A stretch of DNA of 64,000 bases from Brassica napus (lineage: Eukaryota > Streptophyta > Magnoliopsida > Brassicales > Brassicaceae): positions 682,001 to 746,000 of the forward strand of contig NW_026014699.1 of the NCBI RefSeq assembly GCF_020379485.1, written 5' to 3'. A program made the translations under genes and the position numbers. Below, piece by piece: positions 11,129 to 20,873 of this stretch (positions within the stretch are counted from its first letter, which is position 1; every line of letters begins with the position of its first letter). The notes under the pieces are model-generated. The model saw only the letters and a list, made by a program, of their open reading frames with translations, made no database searches and was not told the DNA's origin.

Positions 11129-13423
11129 ATGGAGGATTACTCAGAAGAAGAGGCTGAAGAATACAACACGTCTGAGGTAGATTGGGGAGAAGAAGCTGAC
11201 CAGGATTGTTGGGACGATGGAGATGACCACACTGAAGGTCATTGGTGCGCAGACTCTGTTCCAGAGTATGTCCCAAACGATGAACAAGAATACCCAGAGG
11301 TGGAACCAGAATCAATGGACCAGTATTCAACTTGCTATGGTCCCAAATCCCAACTCATCTATGAGGATAGTTCTGAAGGGAAATATTATTCTCAAGCGTG
11401 TCCTAGAAGAGAAAAGACCACTGTGGCTGCACCATCAAGATCTTATCATGGGAGTCTATCAAGACATGCTCACAGCACGCCATGGAACTACAATGGAGAT
11501 CAGTTTTATCAGAATCGCTTGGCTGCACCATCTATACATTTTTCTGGTCATAAGCAAGGACCAAGTGCATATCTAAGGTGGGAGGACGACATGGAGCAAT
11601 GGTTTATAGCTTGGAGAATTCCAGAGAAGCTAAAGCTAACTTATGCGAAGGATACCTTAACCGGAGAGGCATACAATTGGTGGAGTCAGCTAGATGCTGA
11701 TAGGATCTATTTCAATGATCCGGCTTTTACTTGGAAAGAGGTTAAGATGCTCATGTATAGTGAGTTTGTGAAGAAGGCAAAATACATTCAGAAGGTGTCC
11801 ACAAGGAGATTAATAAAGCACCAAGTCTTGCAACCCACAGTTCAGAGAGAAGTTGTTTCCCAAAGACAAAGTTCAAGGCCAGTGCATCCACCTCAAGTCA
11901 AACGAAACCAAGGTGAGCACTCTAACTCTTTAAAACCATCTGAGGTTATTTGTTATAGGTGTCAAGGCAAGGGCCATCTAGCAAAGGAGTGTCCCACAAA
12001 ACGAGTTGTGAAGTCAGTAGTATCTGAAGCAAAAGAAACAAACTTGGAGGTAAGTGATTCCGATACTAGAATTGATGATTCCTTTTCTAGAATGGATAAA
12101 CATATTGATGATCTTATCAACTTGATTAAAGCTAGATCTACTTCTGTTTCTAGTAATTCCATGACTGTCTTAACACACTTGTCTAGCGCCCAAAAGGTTG
12201 AAAGTATTTCAGGTACTAACATAGAAATCAAGGAACAAGAGCCCAACCTTGCTGCGCAATCAAGTCCAACACTTGATAAGGTGATTTCTGAACTTAAAGT
12301 GAATAATCTTACTTATCAAAACACTGGTATGATGCACTTGCACTCTGTCCAGAATGTTGATGAAGGTCTAGGTAATGAGGAGACACGTACAGAAGCTAAA
12401 CAACAAGAGAATAATGAGCAATCTACCCTAGAGACCTCTACACCAGCTGATCAAGCTTTAGAGGTAGTAAATACCAAAGCTGAATCAATGCAAGATAACC
12501 AGGTAAGTGAAGCTCTAAATCTTACTCAATATTATATTTTTGAATCGTCCACTTCAAGTATGAAACACTTGCTCTTGCCCATAAGTGATGATTCAGATAT
12601 AGGTACAATGGAGAAGCATCCAGAACCAAACTCACAACCTTACACCCAAGCAGTGGTCAATGGAGAAACCAATTGTGAAATAGGAGATTTCGAAAAGGAG
12701 ACCACGATCCTTCCAAGGGAAATCATAGACCGACCATGGAAAGGGGGCATAGCTTCCCTACTGATCAAAGAAGAACCACCAGATGGACAATGCATCACAA
12801 AACCGTGCATATACCAAGGTAAGACCCTAGCCTCCCAAATTAGAATGAAACCTAACTTGCTCTATCTTGGTGCAGGTAAATTGGTTTTGAGGACAAAACC
12901 TTTTGAAGAGGGAGGGAATGATGAGGACCTAAAGTCAGTAGCTGGACCACCAACTCATGAGATCAACCATACAAGCTACATTGGAGCCAGCAGCGACATA
13001 GGTGCACTCAAAGAAGGATATCTTTGCAACCATAAGGAATTTAACCGTGAAACCAGTTTCTATAGATTCTCAACTCAACCAGAGCACGCAGCGAATTGGT
13101 TTCATACCAAAAAGAGTAATGGTTTAGGAGATATGCCAGTTACAAGTCAGACTATCTACACTGCATCCGAATTGGTTCTAATTAAGGAAAGTAATTCTTT
13201 GCTTAAGGAGTGTGCAACTCAAACTCACGTGTGGAAACCAGGAGATTATTCATTACATCTAAGAGCAGTGGGAGAGTTTCTACCATGCACCAGCAGCCAC
13301 ATGATCAAGATGAATCCCTTATTTGTCAACTTACCTTACATGGATGCATTCACACTTGGAGTTATTAAAGACCAACGGCTCTTTCCCCTTCTGTTCAGGC
13401 ACGACTTAGAGACTATCTGTTGA
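11129..13423 (+). CDS. Gypsy-K gag protein with LTR-encoded tail (cut by Copia-C)
   Basis: The ATG follows the leader. Residues 1-60 are very acidic. A retrotransposon gag core follows (around residues 135-215, with YLRWEDDMEQWF and GEAYNWWSQL), then a CCHC zinc knuckle at about 275-288 (CYRCQGKGHLAKEC), a long Ser/Thr/Glu-rich linker, and RTKPFEEGGND just before the LTR. That last motif resembles the usual end of a Brassicaceae gypsy pol (recalled), suggesting that protease-RT-integrase was deleted and gag fused to the pol tail. From 12919 the frame continues into the 3' LTR. Codons up to 13417 belong to K; the last two before the TGA come from inserted Copia-C. The original tail resumes at 19420-19529, giving an uninterrupted protein of about 800 aa. 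Confidence 0.85.
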   Translation: MEDYSEEEAEEYNTSEVDWGEEADQDCWDDGDDHTEGHWCADSVPEYVPNDEQEYPEVEPESMDQYSTCYGPKSQLIYEDSSEGKYYSQACPRREKTTVAAPSRSYHGSLSRHAHSTPWNYNGDQFYQNRLAAPSIHFSGHKQGPSAYLRWEDDMEQWFIAWRIPEKLKLTYAKDTLTGEAYNWWSQLDADRIYFNDPAFTWKEVKMLMYSEFVKKAKYIQKVSTRRLIKHQVLQPTVQREVVSQRQSSRPVHPPQVKRNQGEHSNSLKPSEVICYRCQGKGHLAKECPTKRVVKSVVSEAKETNLEVSDSDTRIDDSFSRMDKHIDDLINLIKARSTSVSSNSMTVLTHLSSAQKVESISGTNIEIKEQEPNLAAQSSPTLDKVISELKVNNLTYQNTGMMHLHSVQNVDEGLGNEETRTEAKQQENNEQSTLETSTPADQALEVVNTKAESMQDNQVSEALNLTQYYIFESSTSSMKHLLLPISDDSDIGTMEKHPEPNSQPYTQAVVNGETNCEIGDFEKETTILPREIIDRPWKGGIASLLIKEEPPDGQCITKPCIYQGKTLASQIRMKPNLLYLGAGKLVLRTKPFEEGGNDEDLKSVAGPPTHEINHTSYIGASSDIGALKEGYLCNHKEFNRETSFYRFSTQPEHAANWFHTKKSNGLGDMPVTSQTIYTASELVLIKESNSLLKECATQTHVWKPGDYSLHLRAVGEFLPCTSSHMIKMNPLFVNLPYMDAFTLGVIKDQRLFPLLFRHDLETIC
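12905..12918 (+). promoter_or_regulatory. Gypsy-K polypurine tract
   Basis: gaagagggagggaa ends directly at the 3' LTR start TGATGAGG. It is the plus-strand primer site and is also part of the coding frame (EEGG). Confidence 0.85.
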
Positions 13424-13515
13424 GATGAGCTGAGGAATATGAGGAGAGTTGTTCAGGGTTGAAGAGGTTGTGATGTGGAGAAGAGGAGAAGGATTGGCCT
13501 TAGGGAAAACCGTCC

Positions 13516-13559
13516 GTACCGGTCCGTACAGGTCCGTACCATGGCCGTACGGCCGTACA
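13516..13559 (+). promoter_or_regulatory. Five-copy GTAC array in Copia-C 5' LTR
   Basis: GTAC starts at 13516, 13526, 13536, 13547 and 13556, spacing 9-11 bp, mostly as CCGTAC. GTAC is the core site of plant SBP-box (SPL) transcription factors, so this may be an enhancer; that function is inference. The same array is in the 3' LTR at 18917-18960. Confidence 0.7.
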
Positions 13560-13826
13560 GACGGTATCGACCAAGCGGTAAAGAAATGTTACCGCGAGAA
13601 GAAGTTCACGGTCTGATCATGTTTTGCCTTGACCAAAGAAGGCATATGACCGTTTATGGATAGAGGAAGAGCGTCTCTACAGGCTGGCACAGGCTGGAAG
13701 GATAAGGTTCACTTTTAGCATAGTGACCACGCGTGTGGAGAGGCTCATTGGTCCGGTTCAAATTAAAGGCTCCCTTAGACTTGACCTCACATGCTTAGTC
13801 TCTTCTTAAACCCTAGTATCACCTCC

Positions 13827-13833
13827 TATATAT
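13827..13833 (+). promoter_or_regulatory. TATA box of Copia-C
   Basis: tatatat in the 5' LTR, about 190 bp before the LTR end, suitably placed for the genomic RNA start. Inferred from position and sequence only. Confidence 0.55.
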
Positions 13834-14018
13834 TGTAAACACTCTCTCATTAATGATATTATGCGAGTTATGTTACTCTCTTTCTAGTCTCTCTCTCTTG
13901 TTCATCATGGATCATACTTAATCTCCCCATTTCTCTCACAATCTCTTCTAAACTTCTCTTAATCTCTTACCAAATCTCTCTTAATCTCTCAATACCTATT
14001 CTACTCTCTAATCTCATA

Positions 14019-14034
14019 TGGTATCAGAGCCAGG
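14019..14034 (+). promoter_or_regulatory. Copia-C primer-binding site (tRNA-iMet)
   Basis: tggtatcagagccagg directly abuts the 5' LTR; its first 12 bases are complementary to the 3' end of initiator tRNA-Met. A short leader follows to the ATG at 14111. Confidence 0.92.
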
Positions 14035-14110
14035 TTGGCTTTGGTATTGAGAGATCCTTGTTCCTTTCTTTACATTTGCGAGTTTGTTCTTGTGTGTTAA
14101 AGAAGAGGAG

Positions 14111-17100
14111 ATGGAGACGACCAACTTTAGCAAACTGGTGACGGTTCCGGTTGCACTGAAGGGAGGCTCGAACTACTTGATGTGGTCCCAGTTGGTGAGG
14201 ACTACCATTGGAAGGCTAGGGTTGTGGAACCACATCACAGATGATGGTCCGGAGCCAGTGGCCAAAGAAGATGAAGAAGAAGGCGACGGGAAGACTCTTG
14301 CGGTAGCTGAAGCAAAGAGATGGGTCCAAGAGGATTTGATGGTGCTGTCTGTGCTCCATGCCTCCCTGGAGCTCCCCATACTTGAAGCTTACGTGCACTT
14401 TGAGACTCCTAAGCGCCTTTGGGACATGCTCCATAAGAGGTATGGAAACAAGTCCAACATAAGCCGGGTGTTTGATCTGAAGCAAACCATCAGTGTCTTG
14501 AGGCAAGATGGAGAAGATCTCACCAAGCACATGGGGAAGTTTGGAGCTTTGTGGTCCGAACTTGAGAGTCTTAGACCCAACACAACTGATGAGGAATCGC
14601 TCATTGAGAGGAGAGAGCAAGATCAGGTGTTTGGGCTATTGATGACTCTAGATGAAAGCTACCAGGATGTGATCAAGCATATCCTGAGATCACCTACTCT
14701 CCCATCCATGGAGGAGGTATGCGCTCAACTTCAGAAGGAGGAAGGCTCTCTTGGGTTGTTTGGAGGCAAGAAGGGAATGTCCACGGCTCATAAAGCAGAA
14801 GAGGCGCAAGCAAACAAGGCAGCGTACCGTGGAGATGGAAGGAAGTATGAGAAGTATGAGGGAAGCTGTGAGCATTGCAAGCGGCAGGGGCATAAGAAGA
14901 GTCAGTGCTGGATCCTACATCCACACCTCAGGCCTAGCAAGTTCAACAAGGATAGAGAAGCTAAGGCTCACCTTTCTGCTGAAGCAAGTGGTGCCGGCTC
15001 ATCAGGGGCTAGTCCAAATGTCAAGGCGGGTGAAAGTGAAGGCAGAGCTCTAACTTCTCAGGAGGTGATCACCAAGGCTGACTTTGAGGCTTTCATCCGA
15101 GCCCTCAAGGAGTCTGGTAAAATGCTAGGCAACACTCTTGGATACTCATACTCTGCTCATACATTACCTAGTATCTCTGATAAACTGTTAGACATTTTTA
15201 AAATCTCATGTACTGCCACTGCTCATACTAGCATAACTGATAGATTGTTAGGAGTAGTTAAGAGCCTGAAAGCTGAAAATGAAACATCTAGAACCAAGAC
15301 TGCTAGGAGCTTGCATAAACCATTGATAATTGACTCTGGTGCATCTCATCACATGATTAGTGATAACAATCTGATAAAAGACATAGAACCTGCCCTTGGA
15401 CATGTTATGATTGCAAATGGAGATAGAATTCCCATTAGGGGCATTGGTAAACTGAACTTGTTTAATAAGGATTCAAAAGCTTTTTACATGCCTGAGTTCA
15501 CCTCTAATCTTTTATCAGTTAAGAAATGCACTACTGATCTTCAATGCAATGTTATTTTCAGTCCTAATGATGTTAAGTTTCAGGATATTAAGAGCAGTAA
15601 GTTGATTGGGCAAGGAGCAACCAAGGGGGATCTTTACATGATTGAAGACCTTGCACCTATTTCTAGTTCTTGTTTCTCGTTTAGTTCTGTTTCTTCCTTA
15701 AGTACTGATGCTCTGTGGCATGCTAGGCTAGGACATCCACATGTTAGGGCCTTAAGCATTATGTTACCAGGTGTCATGTTTAAAAATAATGATTGTGAGG
15801 CATGTATTTTGGGCAAACATTGTAAGACTGTTTTTCAGAAATCATCTACTCTTTATGCAAACTGCTTTGATTTAATTCACTCTGATGTTTGGACGGCACC
15901 TTGCTTATCTAGGGATGATTACAAGTATTATGTCACATTCATTGATGAAAAATCCAAATACACCTGGTTAACATTGATTAAAACTAAAGATAGGGTCCTT
16001 GATGCATTTAAAAATTTTCAAGCCTATGTGACTAACCAATATCATGCCAAGATTAAGATTTTCAGGTCTGATAATGGTGGGGAGTATACTGGGCATGCAT
16101 TTCGTGATCACCTTGCTCAACATGGGATTCTTCACCAGACTAGCTGCCCATACACTCCACAGCAGAATGGAGTTGCGGAAAGGAAGAACAGACATCTCAT
16201 GGAGGTGTCCCGGTCCATGATGTTCCACAAAGGGGTTCCCAAGAGGTATTGGAGTGATGCTGTGATGACTGCGTGCTACCTGATCAACAGGATACCAACC
16301 AGGATCTTGGCAGATCAATCTCCATTTGAGGTACTCAACAAGAGCAGGCCAGTCTTGGATCACCTGAGGACCTTTGGATGCGTGTGTTATGTTCTTGTAC
16401 CAGGCGAGCAGAGAAACAAACTAGAAGCAAAGAGCACCAAGGCTATGATGATTGGGTATTCCACTTCACAGAAGGGATACAAATGCTATGATCCTACAGC
16501 TAGGAGAGTCCTAGTGTCAAGGGATGTCAGATTCATGGAAGACAAAGGATACTATGATGAGCAGACATGGGAAGACTTGGAGGATCTCTCCCAGCCATCA
16601 GAAAGAGCTGCTTGCTTGAGAAACATCCTAGAGGGGCTCGGAATTGGAGTGTCCCAGGATCAGAGTAGGCGTCCAGAACCTACTCCAGCTGCAGCAGAAG
16701 AACCATCCCACTTTGCACATGAGGGGGGAAGTGAATCAGTATCTGAACTAGAGGACCAAGGCTTAGAAGAGGCCGGTGAGCTAGGAAACAGAGGAACTGA
16801 TTCTCCTGTCCAAAGTGGAGAAGGATCAGCAAGGGGAGAACTGAATGAAGAAGATCAGAGACAAGGAGAGGCTAGAGCTGAAGCTGAAGAACAGACTGAA
16901 GCAGTGACTCCACAAGTAGAAGAAGAACAAGAGATGGCACAAGAAGGGCCAGTGTTGAGAAGGAGTACAAGGCTGAGGAAGGATCCTTCCAGTTGGGTAA
17001 ACACGAGAGTGTACTACAATGCCCAAGCTGTGAAGCATCCTACTCAGGCTGTGTGTTCCTTTGCTCAATATCCAGAAGCACATTGTGCATTTATGGTAAA

Positions 17101-18667
17101 CTTAGATGAGAATCACATTCCAAGAAGCTATGAAGAGGCAATGGAAGATAAGGAATGGAAGGAATCAGTAGGAGCTGAGGCAGGAGCTATGATAAAGAAT
17201 GACACATGGTATGAGAGTGAACTACCAAAAGGGAAGAAGGCTGTGTCTAGTAGATGGATCTTTACAGTCAAGTACAAGGCTGATGGGTCGATTGAGAGGA
17301 AGAAGACTAGACTGGTAGCAAGAGGGTTCACTCAGACTTATGGAGAAGACTACATTGATACATTTGCTCCAGTTGCAAAGCTACACACCATTCGAATAGT
17401 CCTATCAGTGGCTACTAACCTTGGGTGGGATCTTTGGCAGATGGATGTTAAGAATGCATTTCTCCAAGGAGAGTTAGAAGATGAAGTTTACATGCTACCA
17501 CCTCCGGGCCTAGAAGGGATGGTGAAACCAGGGAATGTGCTGAGACTGAAGAAGGCCATCTATGGGTTGAAGCAATCACCAAGGGCATGGTATCACAAGC
17601 TGAGCACAACTCTAAATGGAAGAGGTTTCAGGAAATCAGAGCTTGATCACACTCTCTTCACTCTTACGACACCTGCTGGCATTGTTGTGCTTCTTGTATA
17701 TGTGGATGACATAGTTATCACAGGCAGTGATAAGGTTGAAATCAAGGAGACCAAGGAGTTTCTGAAATCTGTGTTTGACATCAAAGACTTGGGAGAAATG
17801 AAGTACTTCCTTGGAATTGAGCTGTGCAGATCAGAAGAAGGGTTGTTCATCTCACAAAGGAAGTATATCTTGGATCTATTGAAGGAGGCTGGTGCGTATG
17901 GTGGAAAGACAGCCAAGATGCCCATGGAGGATGGGTATAAAGCTCCACGTGAGGGGGAGCTAGAAGATAGTAAGCTATTTCATGATCCAAAGCTATACAG
18001 GAAGCTTGTGGGGAAGCTGATCTATCTAACCATCACTAGGCCAGACATCTGTTTTGCTGTGAACCAAGTGAGTCAGCATATGCAAGCTCCAAGAGAGCAT
18101 CACTGGCGCATGGTAGAAAGAGTTCTCATGTATCTGAATGGAACTCAAGGGCTTGGTATATGGATGGGTTGTAACGGGAGTACTGAAGCAGTGGGATATT
18201 GTGATGCAGATTGGGCTGGAGACAGAACAGATAGAAGATCTACAACCGGCTATTGCACATTCATTGGTGGAAACATGGTTACTTGGAAGAGTAAGAAGCA
18301 GAAGGTGGTGTCATGCTCAAGTGCCGAGGCTGAGTATAGAGCAATGCTAAAGCTCACAAATGAGTTGGTATGGATTAAAGGAATACTGAAGCACTTGGAG
18401 ATTGAGCAAGCAACACCAATGACCATGCACTGTGACAATCAAGCAGCCATTCACATAGCCACAAACTCGGTGTTCCATGAAAGAACTAAGCACATTGAAG
18501 TGGACTGTCATAAAGTGAGGCAGATGATAGTCTTGGGAGTAATACTGCCGTGCTACACAAGGAGTGAGGATCAGTTGGCAGATGTATTCACTAAGGCGGC
18601 TAGGCAAAAGACAATGGAGTCAATTCACATAAGGTTGGGACTCCTTGATCTTTCGCCTAAGGGCTGA
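14111..18667 (+). CDS. Copia-C gag-pol polyprotein, intact
   Basis: 1,518 aa, usual for plant Copia. I chose the ATG at 14111 (METTNFSK); the frame is open slightly further upstream but only from TTG at 14084. Domains in order: gag (about 20-250); CCHC zinc knuckle CEHCKRQGHKKSQC from residue 253; aspartic protease DSGASHHM from 408; gag-pre-integrase/HHCC region (WHARLGHPH, CEACILGKH); integrase core with D592, D654 and E690 (35 residues between the last two, DD35E); an acidic linker of about 820-960; reverse transcriptase with YVDD at about 1197-1200; and RNase H with DADWAGD, SSAEAEYRAM and CDNQAA. All catalytic motifs are present and there is no stop or frameshift. Confidence 0.96.
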   Translation: METTNFSKLVTVPVALKGGSNYLMWSQLVRTTIGRLGLWNHITDDGPEPVAKEDEEEGDGKTLAVAEAKRWVQEDLMVLSVLHASLELPILEAYVHFETPKRLWDMLHKRYGNKSNISRVFDLKQTISVLRQDGEDLTKHMGKFGALWSELESLRPNTTDEESLIERREQDQVFGLLMTLDESYQDVIKHILRSPTLPSMEEVCAQLQKEEGSLGLFGGKKGMSTAHKAEEAQANKAAYRGDGRKYEKYEGSCEHCKRQGHKKSQCWILHPHLRPSKFNKDREAKAHLSAEASGAGSSGASPNVKAGESEGRALTSQEVITKADFEAFIRALKESGKMLGNTLGYSYSAHTLPSISDKLLDIFKISCTATAHTSITDRLLGVVKSLKAENETSRTKTARSLHKPLIIDSGASHHMISDNNLIKDIEPALGHVMIANGDRIPIRGIGKLNLFNKDSKAFYMPEFTSNLLSVKKCTTDLQCNVIFSPNDVKFQDIKSSKLIGQGATKGDLYMIEDLAPISSSCFSFSSVSSLSTDALWHARLGHPHVRALSIMLPGVMFKNNDCEACILGKHCKTVFQKSSTLYANCFDLIHSDVWTAPCLSRDDYKYYVTFIDEKSKYTWLTLIKTKDRVLDAFKNFQAYVTNQYHAKIKIFRSDNGGEYTGHAFRDHLAQHGILHQTSCPYTPQQNGVAERKNRHLMEVSRSMMFHKGVPKRYWSDAVMTACYLINRIPTRILADQSPFEVLNKSRPVLDHLRTFGCVCYVLVPGEQRNKLEAKSTKAMMIGYSTSQKGYKCYDPTARRVLVSRDVRFMEDKGYYDEQTWEDLEDLSQPSERAACLRNILEGLGIGVSQDQSRRPEPTPAAAEEPSHFAHEGGSESVSELEDQGLEEAGELGNRGTDSPVQSGEGSARGELNEEDQRQGEARAEAEEQTEAVTPQVEEEQEMAQEGPVLRRSTRLRKDPSSWVNTRVYYNAQAVKHPTQAVCSFAQYPEAHCAFMVNLDENHIPRSYEEAMEDKEWKESVGAEAGAMIKNDTWYESELPKGKKAVSSRWIFTVKYKADGSIERKKTRLVARGFTQTYGEDYIDTFAPVAKLHTIRIVLSVATNLGWDLWQMDVKNAFLQGELEDEVYMLPPPGLEGMVKPGNVLRLKKAIYGLKQSPRAWYHKLSTTLNGRGFRKSELDHTLFTLTTPAGIVVLLVYVDDIVITGSDKVEIKETKEFLKSVFDIKDLGEMKYFLGIELCRSEEGLFISQRKYILDLLKEAGAYGGKTAKMPMEDGYKAPREGELEDSKLFHDPKLYRKLVGKLIYLTITRPDICFAVNQVSQHMQAPREHHWRMVERVLMYLNGTQGLGIWMGCNGSTEAVGYCDADWAGDRTDRRSTTGYCTFIGGNMVTWKSKKQKVVSCSSAEAEYRAMLKLTNELVWIKGILKHLEIEQATPMTMHCDNQAAIHIATNSVFHERTKHIEVDCHKVRQMIVLGVILPCYTRSEDQLADVFTKAARQKTMESIHIRLGLLDLSPKG

Positions 18668-18778
18668 TCTATACACTCTCCTGATCATGAGGTCCTTACT
18701 CTTTTTCCCTCATCAGAGTTTTGTCCCAATGGGTTTTCTTTGATGAGGTTTTTAATGAGGAGGAGCTCATGATCCTTC

Positions 18779-18818
18779 CAAGCTTGACTTGTTCCACATG
18801 GTCAAGCTTGAGGGGGAG
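18779..18818 (+). promoter_or_regulatory. Copia-C polypurine tract with upstream hairpin
   Basis: A 10-bp perfect stem, CAAGCTTGAC (18779-18788) with GTCAAGCTTG (18801-18810) and a 12-nt loop, directly followed by AGGGGGAG (18811-18818) and the 3' LTR. The stem differs from that of A, G and H at paired positions. Confidence 0.82.
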
Positions 18819-19419
18819 TGTTGAGATGAGCTGAGGAATATGAGGAGAGTTGTTCAGGGTTGAAGAGGTTGTGATGTGGAGAAGAGGAGAAGGATTGGCC
18901 TTAGGGAGAACCGTCCGTACCGGTCCGTACAGGTCCGTACCATGGCCGTACGGCCGTACAGACGGTATCGACCAAGCGGTAAAGAAATGTTACCGCGAGA
19001 AGAAGTTCACGGTCTGATCATGTTTTGCCTTGACCAAAGAAGGCATATGACCGTTTATGGATAGAGGAAGAGCGTCTCTACAGGCTGGCACAGGCTGGAA
19101 GGATAAGGTTCACTTTTAGCATAGTGACCACGCGTGTGGAGAGGCTCATTGGTCCGGTTCAAATTAAAGGCTCCCTTAGACTTGACCTCACATGCTTAGT
19201 CTCTTCTTAAACCCTAGTATCACCTCCTATATATTGTAAACACTCTCTCATTAATGATATTATGCGAGTTATGTTACTCTCTTTCTAGTCTCTCTCTCTT
19301 GTTCATCATGGATCATACTTAATCTCCCCATTTCTCTCACAATCTCTTCTAAACTTCTCTTAATCTCTTACCAAATCTCTCTTAATCTCTCAATACCTAT
19401 TCTACTCTCTAATCTCATA
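18819..19419 (+). repeat. Copia-C 3' LTR
   Basis: 601 bp, one difference from the 5' LTR (18908). GTAC array at 18917-18960. The duplicated 62-aa ORF at 18876 is a shadow. Confidence 0.95.
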
Positions 19420-19529
19420 CTATCCAGACATCAAAGGAGATCCCACGGATGCATTTATTTCTGCCCAAACTCACAAGATACAAGGAGAGAAGACAACTTC
19501 CATACATGGACAGATTCTGCACCAACTAA
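19420..19529 (+). CDS. Displaced C-terminal end of gypsy-K gag frame
   Basis: Continues the LTR-encoded tail of the K gag frame after the Copia-C insertion (the first 5 bases are the duplicated target) and ends at TAA 19527-19529. It matches 9973-10085 of the 5' LTR. No start codon of its own. Confidence 0.65.
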
Positions 19530-20873
19530 GTCCAACGGCTAGTTTTTCACTTATTATTTCTTTCCAAGTTATTCTTTTAGGCATTTGTGTTCTTTTCTAT
19601 TTAAACAGAGCTAAGTCTCATTTGTAAATCACCCTTGCACGAAATTAATAAAGTATTATTCAGTTTACAAAGTTTGTCTTTGTTTTGTTCAATTAGTCTT
19701 TAGGTGGATTCCTTTAGATTTCTTGTCCGTTTGCTTGTCTCCTTAGTTTGTGGATTCATTCTAGGATACAAGTGTAGGTCTCTGTCTTTGTGTGGATTCA
19801 CATAGGCGCAGGCTTCTGGTCTTATCAAAGGGATATTTCCGCAACCCTTTGTGGCGACAATCGACCCATTCAAGCTTGACAACTCTTGTTGCCTTGTGAT
19901 CTAGCCTTTGTTAGCTTAGGCTTGTATCAGAGGTTGTATGTTAAGGCTTTGGGAGAGTCTTAAGGCTTCAGAAGTGGTCTGATGAGTGTGCAAAGATAGG
20001 GTTAAGTCCAGGAGGGACTTAGACACCATTTAGAGAAGATTTGGGTCAGACAGTAACTCCAAAGTTACCACAGTAACTTTGGAGAGTTACCACAGTAAGA
20101 TTGGAGAAGTTTGGGCAAGTTGGTGTAAAAGTGAATAGTGAATCACTAGTCACTATTCAGGTTGACTATTCACTATTTGGGTCACTATTCAGGATGTGAA
20201 GAGTGTGCATAGTATGTGGATAAGGCACCAAGGTTTGAATCTAGTCAAAGGGAATCAAGAAGATGCTTTGTGGAGGCAAACAACCAATGGGAGCTTCCTT
20301 GTGTGTGATTGGCTAGTTCTGGTCTTGGACAGGCTGTCTCTTGCTGTAAAGAGAAGGGAGCCACGACCATGAACCTGGACAGATGCATGGGAAGATTAGG
20401 AGGAGCCTAAGGAGAGCCAATCACAAGCAAGGAGCCAGCTTGCCTTGGTTTGAATTAAAGTGAGCCAGCTTAGCTTATCCAATCAGCACACATCACTCAG
20501 ATTACAACAAGACCAACTCATCCTCACCATCCATTCCTCTTAAGTTATTTCTATCCATTAGATTTAGGTTTCTAATGTTGCAAACATGTAAAGCCTATAT
20601 AAGGCATGTGTATGGACGAAATTGAAAGCTCTCTTAAGAGAGTATGGGGGATTTCCCCAACTCCTTCATAAATATAAAAGTGTGTTCTTGATCAGATTCC
20701 CTTAATCTACCCCTTTCTTAGTCTCTAATCTCTTAATCTCTCTAAGTCTCTTTGTTTCTGATTCAAGTTCATACTAGTTTCATCAGACCTCTTATTCAAC
20801 TAGTTCAAGACCTTATTCTTTGCCTCTAATGGCTTCTCATACACATACACAGCCAGAGCTCTCAAATCTCATA

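Larger units (their letters stand above)
13418..14018 (+). repeat. Copia-C 5' LTR
   Basis: 601 bp, TGTTGAGATGAG...AATCTCATA. It contains five GTAC boxes (13516-13559), a 7-bp inverted repeat GCGGTAA/TTACCGC (13575-13595), repeated CAGGCTGG motifs and a tatatat box at 13827-13833. The 62-aa open frame at 13475-13663 is an LTR shadow. Confidence 0.95.
13418..19419 (+). mobile_element. Copia-C, complete Ty1/copia element
   Basis: 6,002 bp, flanked by ctatc (13413-13417 and 19420-19424). It has 601-bp LTRs with one visible difference (13507 a, 18908 g), a primer-binding site at 14019-14034, a complete gag-pol frame, a PPT hairpin and a polypurine tract. All structures needed for retrotransposition appear present, making it the best candidate for an autonomous element in the window. 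It is the innermost and youngest layer of the nest. Confidence 0.96.
9482..19929 (+). mobile_element. Gypsy-K, gag-only Ty3/gypsy element, CRM/CRB-like
   Basis: Flanked by gaggt (9477-9481 and 19930-19934). It has LTRs of 1,004 bp (TGATGAGGACC...TTGTATCA), a tRNA-iMet primer site at 10490-10501 and the polypurine stretch gaagagggagggaa at 12905-12918. The internal region is only 2.4 kb and encodes a gag-type protein but no protease, reverse transcriptase or integrase, so it is non-autonomous. The TGATGAGGAC LTR start, gag frame running into the 3' LTR and centromeric position suggest the centromeric CRM/CRB chromovirus lineage (compare non-autonomous CRM/CRR elements of grasses); that assignment is inference. 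The LTRs differ at one base (9675 c, 13112 a). Copia-C interrupts the 3' LTR. Confidence 0.85.
12919..19929 (+). repeat. Gypsy-K 3' LTR, split by Copia-C
   Basis: Two pieces, 12919-13417 (499 bp) and 19425-19929 (505 bp), sum to 1,004 bp once one ctatc copy is dropped, equal to the 5' LTR. One substitution was seen (13112). The insertion lies inside the open frame carried by the LTR. Confidence 0.92.
9396..20873 (+). mobile_element. Solo LTR B, interrupted by gypsy-K
   Basis: One LTR of about 1,025 bp, present as 9396-9481 and 19930-20873 on either side of element K. It begins TGTTAACTTGAAGAG, ends CTCAAATCTCATA and is flanked by gttgc. It is closely similar to the LTRs of element E, but no internal region or second LTR is present. 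It is therefore a solo LTR, normally produced by recombination between the two LTRs of a full element. It lies 57 nt inside the gag start of Copia-A, antisense to it. Confidence 0.9.
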
